A stretch of 64,000 nt of DNA from Marinifilum_A sediminis. GTDB lineage: Bacteria; Bacteroidota; Bacteroidia; Bacteroidales; Marinifilaceae. The DNA is taken from positions 744,001 to 808,000 of the forward strand of contig CANMCX010000001.1 of the NCBI GenBank assembly GCA_947496465.1. Direction: 5' to 3'. The translations under genes were made by a program, and so were the position numbers. The notes below the pieces were generated by a model that was given only the letters and a program-made list of their open reading frames with translations, was not told the DNA's origin and did no database searches. Positions 17,120-25,308 of the stretch are shown here, in pieces (the first letter of the stretch is position 1; every line of letters starts with the position of its first letter).

Positions 17120-18808
17120 TTAATCTGCTATAAGTTTTTTGTATCTAATACGCTTTGGACCTTCATCACCCATTCGTTTCTTTCTATTAATTTCATAATC
17201 GGAATAACCTCCTTCGAAGAATTGTACATGCGAATTTCCTTCGAAAGCTAGAATGTGAGTAGCAATTCTATCCAGGAACCAACGGTCGTGAGAAATTACA
17301 ACTGCACAACCAGCAAAACTCTCCAAACCTTCTTCCAATGCACGAAGTGTATTTACATCAATATCATTGGTAGGCTCATCCAGAAGTAAAACATTTGCTT
17401 CTTCTTTAAGAGTTAATGCCAAATGCAAGCGGTTTCTCTCTCCACCTGAAAGAACTCCACATTTTTTCTCCTGATCGGCTCCGTTAAAGTTAAAACGACC
17501 AACATAAGCACGAGCATTAACAGTTCGTCCGCCAACATTAATCAAATCGCCTCCACCAGAAATTACTTCATAAACCGATTTTTCAGGATCAATATCAGCA
17601 TGCTGCTGATCTACATATCCAACCTTTACTGTTTCTCCAACCTCGAAAGTTCCTTTATCAGGTTGTTCCAAATCCATAATCATTCGAAACAAAGTTGTTT
17701 TACCCGCACCATTAGGTCCAATTACACCAACAATACCTGCTGGTGGCAATTCAAACTCCAAATCGTCAAATAACAACTTTTTACCAAATGCTTTCGATAC
17801 TTCCTGAACTTGAATTACTTTATTACCCAAACGAGGTCCGTTAGGAATAAAAATCTCTAACTTCTCTTCTTTCTGTTTCAAATCTTCATTCATCATGGTA
17901 TCGTAAGCATTCAAACGAGCTTTATTCTTCGCTTGACGAGCTTTTGGTGCCATACGAACCCATTCCAACTCTCTTTCAAGAGTTTTACGACGCTTACTGG
18001 CTGTCTTTTCTTCCAACTGCATGCGTTGAGTCTTCTGATCCAACCAAGAGCTATAATTCCCTTTCCAAGGAATTCCCTCTCCTCTATCAAGTTCCAAAAT
18101 CCAACCAGCAACATTATCCAAGAAATATCTATCGTGAGTAATACTGATAACGGTACCTTTATACTGTGCTAAATGCTGCTCCAACCAATCAATTGATTCT
18201 GCATCCAAGTGGTTGGTAGGCTCATCAAGAAGCAAAATATCCGGTTCCTGCAATAACAATCTACAAAGAGCAACACGTCTTCTTTCTCCTCCTGATAAAT
18301 GCTTTACGATATTATCTCCTTCCGGACAACGCAAGGCATCCATAGCTCTTTCGAGCTTTGTATCCAGGTTCCAAGCATCGAAATGGTCAATTTTTTCCTG
18401 AAGTTCGGCTTGTTCGTCCATTACTGCCTGCATTTTATCAGGATCTTCCAAAACATCAGGATCTGCAAATTTTAAATTAACTGCTTCATAGGCTGCAAGG
18501 CAATCAACAATTTCTTGTACACCCTCTTCAACAATTTCTCTTACAGTTTTATTGTCATCAAGAATTGGCTCCTGTGCCAGGTAACCGATATTGTGCTCTT
18601 TCGACCACACCACATGCCCATCATATGAACTCTCTAGTCCAGCAATAATTTTTAATAAAGTAGATTTTCCTGATCCATTTAAACCAATGATACCAATCTT
18701 AGCACCATAGAAAAATGATAGGTTAATGTTATTCAATACTTTTTTTTGAGATGAAAAGGTTTTGCTAACTCTATCCATCGAAAAAATAATCTTCTTATCG
18801 TCTGACAT
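17120..18808 (-). CDS. ettA: Energy-dependent translational throttle protein EttA (ABC-F)
   Basis: 562 aa, close to E. coli EttA (555). There are two ABC cassettes and no membrane domain. Walker A sites are GLNGSGKSTL (about residue 43) and GPNGAGKTTL (about 352). Signatures are LSGGERRRVA (about 168) and LSGGERNRLH (about 455), and the Walker B sites read LLLDEPTNHLD and LLLDEPTNDID. The linker between cassettes (about 240-325) is Arg/Lys/Glu-rich, matching the tRNA-interacting arm. It binds the ribosomal E site and gates elongation according to energy level. It is a single gene with its own terminator. Confidence 0.93.
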   Translation of the reverse strand: MSDDKKIIFSMDRVSKTFSSQKKVLNNINLSFFYGAKIGIIGLNGSGKSTLLKIIAGLESSYDGHVVWSKEHNIGYLAQEPILDDNKTVREIVEEGVQEIVDCLAAYEAVNLKFADPDVLEDPDKMQAVMDEQAELQEKIDHFDAWNLDTKLERAMDALRCPEGDNIVKHLSGGERRRVALCRLLLQEPDILLLDEPTNHLDAESIDWLEQHLAQYKGTVISITHDRYFLDNVAGWILELDRGEGIPWKGNYSSWLDQKTQRMQLEEKTASKRRKTLERELEWVRMAPKARQAKNKARLNAYDTMMNEDLKQKEEKLEIFIPNGPRLGNKVIQVQEVSKAFGKKLLFDDLEFELPPAGIVGVIGPNGAGKTTLFRMIMDLEQPDKGTFEVGETVKVGYVDQQHADIDPEKSVYEVISGGGDLINVGGRTVNARAYVGRFNFNGADQEKKCGVLSGGERNRLHLALTLKEEANVLLLDEPTNDIDVNTLRALEEGLESFAGCAVVISHDRWFLDRIATHILAFEGNSHVQFFEGGYSDYEINRKKRMGDEGPKRIRYKKLIAD

Positions 18809-18842
18809 TATCTTGTGTTTTTAATTTCTCAATCAATTATTG

Positions 18843-18850
18843 CAAAAATA
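18843..18850 (-). promoter_or_regulatory. Possible -7 box for ettA
   Basis: TATTTTTG on the minus strand fits TAnnTTTG, 34 bases before the ettA start. The -33 element is not evident. Confidence 0.3.
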
Positions 18851-19013
18851 GAAAAATTGCGATTCATTTAAATTCATTAAATGTCTTTAAGTGCAATACT
18901 TAATTGTTTTTAATCATTTATAAGACCAATGTGTCTTGATTTATTTACTGAAATGCATTTTTTATTGTACTTAAATTTATCTATTTTTAAATATAAATCA
19001 GAGGGGTTACAAG

Positions 19014-19529
19014 ATGGAAAAAACAGTAAATAAAAAGCTCTCAGCCTTACTGGAACAAATAGGTATTGAGACAAAAAAGAAAATATATTGGGAAGAGAAT
19101 GTTGATTCAATTCAAATTGTAAAAACTCATCCAAATAAAACTGAAGTTCCAATTGAAAATGCCAGAATTTTACTGGTGGAAGATCAACCAAGCAACAGAA
19201 AAACTCTAGAAGTTTATCTAAAGCATAAGGTGGCTAAAGTAGATATAGCCGAAAATGGTAAGCAAGCCGTAGAGTTATTTGTGAAAGAAGAATACGATAT
19301 CATTCTTATGGATCTTCAGATGCCAATTATGGGTGGCATAGAAGCTTCGTTAAGAATAAGAAAAATTGAAGAAGAAAGAGAAGTAAAAAGACCTATACCT
19401 ATTATTGCATTTACTGCAAATTTCTATTCGGATGATAAGGAAATATCTATTGAAATTGGAATGGATGTTTATTTATCCAAACCATTCCAATGTAAAACTA
19501 TTTACGACTTAATTCAGGAATATTTATAA
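19014..19529 (+). CDS. Stand-alone response regulator receiver protein
   Basis: 171 aa. The first 45 residues are charged with no clear domain. A receiver domain fills the rest (about 48-171): the acidic pair in LLVEDQPSN, the phosphoacceptor Asp in DIILMDLQMP (about residue 101), Thr in IAFTANFY and Lys in YLSKPF. There is no output domain. The DLQMPIMGG stretch resembles receivers fused to hybrid kinases, so it may be a CheY-like shuttle or the cut-off receiver of such a kinase. No kinase gene is nearby. A terminator follows. Confidence 0.85.
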   Translation: MEKTVNKKLSALLEQIGIETKKKIYWEENVDSIQIVKTHPNKTEVPIENARILLVEDQPSNRKTLEVYLKHKVAKVDIAENGKQAVELFVKEEYDIILMDLQMPIMGGIEASLRIRKIEEEREVKRPIPIIAFTANFYSDDKEISIEIGMDVYLSKPFQCKTIYDLIQEYL

Positions 19530-19542
19530 AAATTTCAGTTAC

Positions 19543-19571
19543 AAAAAAGGGACCTTAAAGGTCCCTTTTTT
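19543..19571. terminator. Bidirectional terminator between the receiver gene and eno
   Basis: AAAAAAGGGACCTT pairs with AAGGTCCCTTTTTT. Both strands give a GC-containing stem followed by a T-run, and the two genes converge here. Confidence 0.92.
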
Positions 19572-19589
19572 GTTTTTATGCTTAACGGA

Positions 19590-20873
19590 TTAGCATCCGA
19601 ATTTAGCGTTAGCTCCCAATTCTTCTTCAATACGAAGTAACTGGTTGTATTTAGCCATACGATCTGAACGGCTCAAAGAACCAGTTTTGATCTGACCAGA
19701 GTTAGTTGCAACAGCAATATCAGCAATAGTTGCATCTTCAGTTTCACCAGAACGGTGAGAAGTTACTGAAGTATAACCAGCACGGTGTGCCATTTCAATT
19801 GCATTTAAAGTCTCAGTTAAAGTACCAATTTGGTTCACTTTTATCAAAATAGAATTAGCGGCTTTAAGCTCGATACCTTTTGCTAAGTAATCAACGTTAG
19901 TTACGAATAAATCGTCACCTACGATCTGACACTTATCACCGATCTTAGCATTTAAAGCAACCCATCCGTCCCAGTCACCTTCGTCCATACCGTCTTCAAT
20001 AGAATCGATAGGGTACTTAGCGATCAATTCAGCTAGGTAAGTAGCTTGCTCTTCAGAATTTCTTTTTGCACCATTTGGCTCAAAAATACTGTAATCGTAT
20101 ACACCGTCTTTGAAGAACTCAGAAGCAGCACAGTCCATAGCGATAGAAACATCACCACCATCTTCTTTACGACCTGGCTTGTAACCTGCGTTTTTAACAG
20201 CAGTAAGGATGCACTCAATAGCTTCCTCAGTACCACCTAACATTGGAGCAAAACCTCCTTCATCACCTACAGCAGTAGAAAGACCTTTACCTTTCAATAC
20301 TTTAGCAAGAGCGTGGAATACTTCAGCACCCATTCTTAATGCTTCGCGGAAAGTTGGAGCACCAATAGGACGAATCATGAACTCCTGAAATGCGATAGTA
20401 GCATCAGAGTGAGATCCACCATTGATAATATTCATCATTGGAACAGGAAGTACATTAGCGTTAGTACCACCAATGTAACGATACAATGGCATACCTGAAT
20501 AATCAGCAGCAGCTTTAGCAGCAGCTAAAGAAACACCTAACATAGCGTTAGCACCTAACTTCGATTTAGTCTTAGTACCATCAAGCTCTAACATTGCAGT
20601 ATCAATAGCAACCTGATCTGTTGCATCCATACCAACTAAAGCTTCTGCAATAACTGTGTTTACGTTTTCAACAGCTTTTAAAACTCCTTTACCTAGGTAA
20701 CGAGCCTTATCGCCATCACGAAGCTCCAATGCTTCATTTTCACCTGTTGAAGCTCCTGAAGGAACACCAGCACGTCCAATAACGCCACTTGCAAGAGTTA
20801 CTTCTACTTCGATAGTTGGGTTTCCTCGTGAATCAAGAATTTCACGACCGTGAATCTTTACAATTTCTGACAT
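19590..20873 (-). CDS. eno: Enolase
   Basis: 427 aa. It converts 2-phosphoglycerate to phosphoenolpyruvate in glycolysis. Visible marks are EILDSRGNPTIEVEV at the start, GASTGENEALELRDGD (about residues 41-56), the metal ligands in VGDDLFVTN, the catalytic Lys in ILIKVNQIGTLTET (about 338) and SHRSGETEDATIAD (about 368-381). It is monocistronic. Codon use is biased toward a small set, as expected for a highly expressed gene. Confidence 0.97.
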   Translation of the reverse strand: MSEIVKIHGREILDSRGNPTIEVEVTLASGVIGRAGVPSGASTGENEALELRDGDKARYLGKGVLKAVENVNTVIAEALVGMDATDQVAIDTAMLELDGTKTKSKLGANAMLGVSLAAAKAAADYSGMPLYRYIGGTNANVLPVPMMNIINGGSHSDATIAFQEFMIRPIGAPTFREALRMGAEVFHALAKVLKGKGLSTAVGDEGGFAPMLGGTEEAIECILTAVKNAGYKPGRKEDGGDVSIAMDCAASEFFKDGVYDYSIFEPNGAKRNSEEQATYLAELIAKYPIDSIEDGMDEGDWDGWVALNAKIGDKCQIVGDDLFVTNVDYLAKGIELKAANSILIKVNQIGTLTETLNAIEMAHRAGYTSVTSHRSGETEDATIADIAVATNSGQIKTGSLSRSDRMAKYNQLLRIEEELGANAKFGC

Positions 20874-21023
20874 AACTTACGTATTAAAAAAAATTATAAT
20901 AGTAATAATTTAACTTCTTTTTTTCAACCCTAAATTTCGGTATTTTAATGCAAACAAGCAGTACAAATTAGTCTAAAACATACTACTTATTTTACGCAAA
21001 CGTTTCAAAAATCTTTAGGGCAT

Positions 21024-21056
21024 TAAAAAAGGGATAAAGCTAAACTTTACCCCTTT
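21024..21056 (-). terminator. Terminator of the ribosomal protein locus, after rplQ
   Basis: AAAGGGATAAAG (21028-21039) pairs with CTTTACCCCTTT (21045-21056) with one mismatch and a 5-base loop. On the minus strand the stem runs into a T-rich tract. It starts 20 bases beyond the rplQ stop and ends the long str-S10-spc-alpha run. Confidence 0.82.
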
Positions 21057-21075
21057 AATATTATTTAAAGAAAGA

Positions 21076-21570
21076 CTACTCTTCCTTCTTATCTGTTGCT
21101 TCAGTTGCTTCTGCTGCAGCTTCAGTACCTTCAGCTTTAGCAGCTGATTTACCTCCACGACGTCTTCTAGTAGACTTCTTAGCTTCTGCTTTCTTCTCAG
21201 TTGTGTATGTTTCATTGAAATCAACTAATTCTACAATACACATCTCAGCGTTATCACCTAAACGATTACCAGTTTTAAGAATACGTGTATAACCACCGTT
21301 TCTGTTGGTAATTTTTGGTGAAATTTCTCTGAATAATTCAGTTACCGCTTCTTTTTGCTTCAAGTATCCAAATACAATACGTCTAGAGTGAGTACTGTCA
21401 ACTTTACTTTTTGTAATTAGCGGCTCAACATACATTTTTAAAGCTTTTGCTTTAGCAGTAGTAGTCGAGATTCTTTTATGCAAAATCAAGGAAGAAGCCA
21501 TATTTGAAAGCATTGCTTTTCTATGAGCTACTTTTCTTCCTAAATGATTAAATTTCTTTCTATGTCTCAT
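21076..21570 (-). CDS. rplQ: 50S ribosomal protein L17
   Basis: 164 aa. Residues 1-120 are the conserved L17 core (MRHRKKFNHLGRK start; HKRISTTTAKAK). After that comes a 40-residue tail rich in Ala, Glu, Lys and a run of four Arg, longer than the 127-aa E. coli protein. Such low-complexity tails are seen in many Bacteroidota L17 proteins. It is the last gene of the alpha group, 6 bases after rpoA, and is followed by a terminator. Confidence 0.96.
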   Translation of the reverse strand: MRHRKKFNHLGRKVAHRKAMLSNMASSLILHKRISTTTAKAKALKMYVEPLITKSKVDSTHSRRIVFGYLKQKEAVTELFREISPKITNRNGGYTRILKTGNRLGDNAEMCIVELVDFNETYTTEKKAEAKKSTRRRRGGKSAAKAEGTEAAAEATEATDKKEE

Positions 21571-21576
21571 TTTCCC

Positions 21577-22569
21577 TTATTCCTTATCTAATTTGTACTT
21601 AGAAATATCCATTCCAAAAGTTAGATTTAATGATACTAATAGATCATCTAACTCAGTTAAAGATTTCTTACCAAAGTTTCTAAATTTCAGTAGATCGTTT
21701 CTGTTGAATTGTACCAAGTCTCCTAAAGTATCAACATCTGCAGCTTTCAAACAGTTCAATGCACGAACTGAAAGATCCATGTCAACCAATTTGGTCTTCA
21801 ATAACTGACGCATGTGTAATACTTCTTCATCAAACTCTTCATTTGCAAATTTCTCATCAGAGTCAAGAGTAATCTTTTCATCCGAGAACAACATGAAGTG
21901 ATAAATCAGAATTTTAGCAGCTTCTTTCAAAGCATCCTTTGGGTGAATTGAACCATCAGTAGTGATTTCGAAAATTAACTTTTCATAGTCAGTTTTCTGC
22001 TCAACACGGTAGTTCTCAACCTCGTATTTTACATTCTTAATAGGTGTAAAAATTGAGTCGATTGGAATCACTCCAAACTCAGCATCTACAGGTTTATTTT
22101 CTACAGAAGGTACATAACCTCTACCTTTATTGATAGTTAAATCTAACTGTAATTTGGCAGAGCTGTCCATTCTGCAAATTACAAGTTCAGGATTCAACAC
22201 CTCGAAACCGGTAAGGAACTTGTTAATGTCGCCTGCTGTGAAAGTGTCCTGATCTGAAATGGTAACAGTAACCAACTCATTGTCCACTTCCTCAACTCTT
22301 TGTTTAAACCGAACTTGTTTCAGGTTCAGGATCATCTCAGTTACATCTTCGATGACTCCCGGAATTGTAGAAAACTCATGATCAACACCCTGAATTTTGA
22401 TGGTTGTAATGGCAAAACCCTCTAGAGAAGAAAGTAATATTCTTCTTAAGGCGTTACCAATTGTAATACCATATCCAGGCTCTAATGGACGAAATTCGAA
22501 TTTACCGAATCTTTCGTCAGCGTCGAGCATGATAACTTTGTCCGGTTTTTGGAAAGCTAAAATTGCCAT
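21577..22569 (-). CDS. rpoA: DNA-directed RNA polymerase subunit alpha
   Basis: 330 aa. The N-terminal domain (about 1-235) holds the dimer and beta-contact motifs RRILLSSLEGFAI and the nearby FSTIPGVIEDV. The C-terminal domain (about 255-325) has the helix-hairpin-helix stretch LKFRNFGKKSLTELDDLL that contacts DNA and activators. It scaffolds assembly of RNA polymerase. The position between rpsD and rplQ is the standard alpha-operon order. Confidence 0.97.
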   Translation of the reverse strand: MAILAFQKPDKVIMLDADERFGKFEFRPLEPGYGITIGNALRRILLSSLEGFAITTIKIQGVDHEFSTIPGVIEDVTEMILNLKQVRFKQRVEEVDNELVTVTISDQDTFTAGDINKFLTGFEVLNPELVICRMDSSAKLQLDLTINKGRGYVPSVENKPVDAEFGVIPIDSIFTPIKNVKYEVENYRVEQKTDYEKLIFEITTDGSIHPKDALKEAAKILIYHFMLFSDEKITLDSDEKFANEEFDEEVLHMRQLLKTKLVDMDLSVRALNCLKAADVDTLGDLVQFNRNDLLKFRNFGKKSLTELDDLLVSLNLTFGMDISKYKLDKE

Positions 22570-22590
22570 AAATTACTGATTAACTATTTA

Positions 22591-23199
22591 TTACTTAGAA
22601 TACAATTCAACGATTAACTGTTCCTTGATATTTTCAGGAATTTCTGTTCTTTCTGGTACGTTAAGAAACTTACCACTAAGAGAGTTTTGATCCCATTCCA
22701 ACCAAGATGATTGGTTATATCTAGCAGCTGATAAAGAATCGGTAATAACTTCTAAAGATTTCGATTTTTCACGAATTCCAATAATATCTCCGTTTTTTAC
22801 CGAGTATGAAGGAATGTTACAAATTTGACCATTTACAGTTACGTGTTTATGGCTAACCAACTGACGAGCAGCTGATCTTGTTGGAGCAACACCTAATCTG
22901 AAAATTACGTTATCTAAACGACATTCAAGAAGTTGTAACAATACCTCACCGGTAATACCTTTACTTCTCGCGGCTTTCTTAAATAAGTTTGAGAACTGCT
23001 TCTCTAATACACCGTAAGTGTATTTTGCTTTTTGCTTTTCTTTCAACTGTACCCCGTACTCAGACATCTTTTTTCTACGACGGCTGTTACCGTGCTGTCC
23101 TGGAGGGTAGTTTTTGTTTTCAAATGCTTTATCAGGTCCAAAAATTGGCTCACCAAATTTTCTAGCAATTTTTGACTTTGGTCCTATATATCTAGCCAT
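22591..23199 (-). CDS. rpsD: 30S ribosomal protein S4
   Basis: 202 aa; the primary 16S-binding protein of the 30S body. The S4 RNA-binding domain shows as RLDNVIFRLGVAPTRSAARQ (about residues 92-111) followed by LVSHKHVTVNG. The N-terminal part lacks the four-Cys zinc knuckle, so it is the zinc-free form. A 139-base gap, unusually wide for this locus, separates it from rpsK upstream. No -7 box was found there, but a regulatory RNA structure for S4 control is possible. Confidence 0.96.
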   Translation of the reverse strand: MARYIGPKSKIARKFGEPIFGPDKAFENKNYPPGQHGNSRRRKKMSEYGVQLKEKQKAKYTYGVLEKQFSNLFKKAARSKGITGEVLLQLLECRLDNVIFRLGVAPTRSAARQLVSHKHVTVNGQICNIPSYSVKNGDIIGIREKSKSLEVITDSLSAARYNQSSWLEWDQNSLSGKFLNVPERTEIPENIKEQLIVELYSK

Positions 23200-23338
23200 G
23201 CTTTTTAAAATTTAAATTTTTCTATTAATAGAAACTTTGCAAATTAATTCGAATTACAAAACTGCCGCGATTTTTGAAAAGAATTTCAAAAAACTAATTC
23301 AAATTAAAGTTTGCATTTTTTATTAAACTCTATATCTA

Positions 23339-23728
23339 TTAAACTCGACGTCTCTTAGGAGGACGACATCCGTTGTGTGGTAATGGAGTTACATCTACGA
23401 TTTCCGAAATATCGATTCCACATGAATTGATAGCACGAATTGCAGATTCACGTCCATTTCCTGGACCTTTAACAAATACTTTTACTTTTCTCAAACCTAA
23501 GTCGTGAGCAACTTTTCCACAGTCTGTAGCAGCTTGCTGAGCAGCATAAGGAGTGTTCTTTTTAGAACCTCTAAAGCCCATCTTACCAGCTGATGACCAA
23601 GAAATAACTTGTCCGCTATTGTTAGTTAGAGAGATAATAATATTGTTAAAAGATGAATGAATATGAGCCTGACCAACAGCCTCAATTTTCACAACTTTTT
23701 TCTTTACTGATGTTGACTTCTTTGCCAT
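23339..23728 (-). CDS. rpsK: 30S ribosomal protein S11
   Basis: 129 aa; platform protein of the 30S subunit. The family pattern includes HIHSSFNNIIISLTNNSG (about residues 22-39), GFRGSKKNTPYAAQQAA and the C-terminal PLPHNGCRPPKRRRV. It follows rpsM by 10 bases. Confidence 0.97.
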   Translation of the reverse strand: MAKKSTSVKKKVVKIEAVGQAHIHSSFNNIIISLTNNSGQVISWSSAGKMGFRGSKKNTPYAAQQAATDCGKVAHDLGLRKVKVFVKGPGNGRESAIRAINSCGIDISEIVDVTPLPHNGCRPPKRRRV

Positions 23729-23738
23729 AACTTAACAA

Positions 23739-24116
23739 TTATTTAGTCGCTTTCTTTTTGTTTGCAACTGTTTTTCTCTTACCTTTTCTTGTACGCGAGT
23801 TGTTTTTTGTCTTCTGTCCACGCACAGGTAAACCAATACGATGACGGATTCCACGGTAACATCCGATATCCATCAAACGCTTAATATTCAGTTGATTTAA
23901 CGAACGCAATTCCCCTTCAACTTTTAAGGATGCATTAATTGCCTGACGAATCTTAGCAGATTCATCATCGCTCCAATCTTTTACCTTAGTTTCGTATGAA
24001 ACACCAGCCTCGTCCAAAATTTGACGAGCAGCGCTACGACCGATACCGAAGATATAAGTCAAGCTAATCTCACCTCGCTTGTTTTGAGGCAAATCAACTC
24101 CAACAATTCTAGCCAT
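23739..24116 (-). CDS. rpsM: 30S ribosomal protein S13
   Basis: 125 aa; sits in the 30S head and contacts the P-site tRNA and L5. It begins MARIVGVDLPQNKRGEISLTYIFGIG, a helix-two-turn-helix fold, with GCYRGIRHRIGLPVRGQKT (about residues 83-101) and a Lys/Arg-rich tail that reaches the decoding area. It is the first gene of the alpha group, following rpmJ. Confidence 0.97.
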   Translation of the reverse strand: MARIVGVDLPQNKRGEISLTYIFGIGRSAARQILDEAGVSYETKVKDWSDDESAKIRQAINASLKVEGELRSLNQLNIKRLMDIGCYRGIRHRIGLPVRGQKTKNNSRTRKGKRKTVANKKKATK

Positions 24117-24151
24117 AAATTAAATATTTATCTATTACAAAATTAACTAAA

Positions 24152-24268
24152 TTAACCCTGACGTTGTTTAAACTTAGGATTCTTTTTATTAATCACATAC
24201 AAACGTCCTTTTCTTCTCACGATTTTACAATCTTCAGAACGTTTCTTTACAGATGCTCTTACTTTCAT
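24152..24268 (-). CDS. rpmJ: 50S ribosomal protein L36 (zinc-free form)
   Basis: 38 aa, translated here directly from the minus strand: ATG at 24266-24268, stop at 24152-24154. It begins MKVRASVKKRSEDCK and ends NPKFKQRQG. The zinc-binding form has three Cys and one His; here only Cys14 remains, with Asn/Phe in place of the later ligands. It is therefore the C-minus type. It lies 12 bases after infA and 35 before rpsM, the usual place. Confidence 0.93.
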   Translation of the reverse strand: MKVRASVKKRSEDCKIVRRKGRLYVINKKNPKFKQRQG

Positions 24269-24280
24269 TTTTATCGAAAT

Positions 24281-24502
24281 TTAATTTTTGTATCTAAAAG
24301 TAATGCGCCCTTTAGTAAGATCGTAAGGTGACATTTCAACCTTTACTTTATCACCCGGTAAGATCTTAATGTAGTGCATTCTCATTTTACCGGAAATGTG
24401 AGCAGTAATCACATGACCGTTCTCAAGTTCTACACGAAACATAGCATTAGATAATGCTTCGGTAATAGTACCGTCTTGTTCTATTGAAGGCTGTTTAGCC
24501 AT
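24281..24502 (-). CDS. infA: Translation initiation factor IF-1
   Basis: 73 aa, a single S1-like OB fold. Typical stretches are GTITEALSNAMFRVELENGH (about residues 11-30), AHISGKMRMHYI and YDLTKGRITFRYK. It binds the 30S A site during initiation. It follows map by 23 bases and precedes rpmJ. Confidence 0.97.
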   Translation of the reverse strand: MAKQPSIEQDGTITEALSNAMFRVELENGHVITAHISGKMRMHYIKILPGDKVKVEMSPYDLTKGRITFRYKN

Positions 24503-24525
24503 AAGCTCTTTATATATTTATTTGG

Positions 24526-25287
24526 TTATTCTTCAATAAATTCAAAACCGGACAGGATTTGAGCCTTCCCTTTTCTTACAACAATAGTTTGTTCGAAATG
24601 AGCGGACACTTGTCCATCGGCCGTTACAACTGTCCAACCATCTTCCTCAGTAAAGATTTCTCTTTTTCCAAGATTAATCATTGGTTCAATTGCTAGTACT
24701 AATCCATCTCTCAATTTTAATCCTCTTCCATTTCTTCCATAATTTGGAACTTGAGGATCTTCATGAAGATTTTTTCCTATTCCGTGCCCTACCATTTCAC
24801 GAACGACTGAGTAATTATATTCCTCAGCATGCCGTTGAATGGCAAAACCGATATCTCTTAAATGATTTCCATCTAACGCTTTTTCTATTCCTAGAAACAA
24901 AGCTTCTTTGGTAATCTTTAATAGTTGTTGAATCTCCGGTTTTATTTCTCCCACTGAAAAAGTATATGCTGAATCACCATAAAAATCATTCAACAACACC
25001 CCACAGTCACAAGATACAATATCGCCTTCTTTCAACTCATAGGAAGACGGAACCCCATGAACAACCTGATTGTTAACTGAAACGCACAAGGTATTAGGAA
25101 ATCCATCGTAATTAAGAAATGCAGGCTCACCACCATTATCTCTTATATACTCCTCTGCAATCTTATCTAAGCCTAAGGTAGATATACCTGGAGCTATGGC
25201 CTTAGATATTTCACCTAAGGTCCTAGCTACCAGATCATTACTTTTATAGAGTAACTCTATCTCTTCCTCTGTCTTATAAAAAATCAC
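24526..25287 (-). CDS. map: Methionine aminopeptidase, type I
   Basis: 253 aa. It removes the N-terminal Met from new proteins. All five metal ligands can be placed: Asp94 and Asp105 (CDCGVLLNDFYGDSAY), His168 (GHGIGKNLHED), Glu201 (AIEPMINLG) and Glu232 (FEQTIVV). Substrate His77 is in VVHGVPS. There is no N-terminal zinc-finger extension, so it is the short type Ia. It follows secY by 21 bases; adk, which sits between these genes in E. coli-like spc operons of many bacteria, is absent. Confidence 0.96.
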   Translation of the reverse strand: MIFYKTEEEIELLYKSNDLVARTLGEISKAIAPGISTLGLDKIAEEYIRDNGGEPAFLNYDGFPNTLCVSVNNQVVHGVPSSYELKEGDIVSCDCGVLLNDFYGDSAYTFSVGEIKPEIQQLLKITKEALFLGIEKALDGNHLRDIGFAIQRHAEEYNYSVVREMVGHGIGKNLHEDPQVPNYGRNGRGLKLRDGLVLAIEPMINLGKREIFTEEDGWTVVTADGQVSAHFEQTIVVRKGKAQILSGFEFIEE

Positions 25288-25308
25288 TGCAAAGAAAGCA
25301 AAAATATT

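Noticed and set aside
18910..19191. 93-aa minus-strand open frame before the receiver gene
   Set aside because: It overlaps the real receiver gene on the opposite strand and its sequence looks like a shadow frame.
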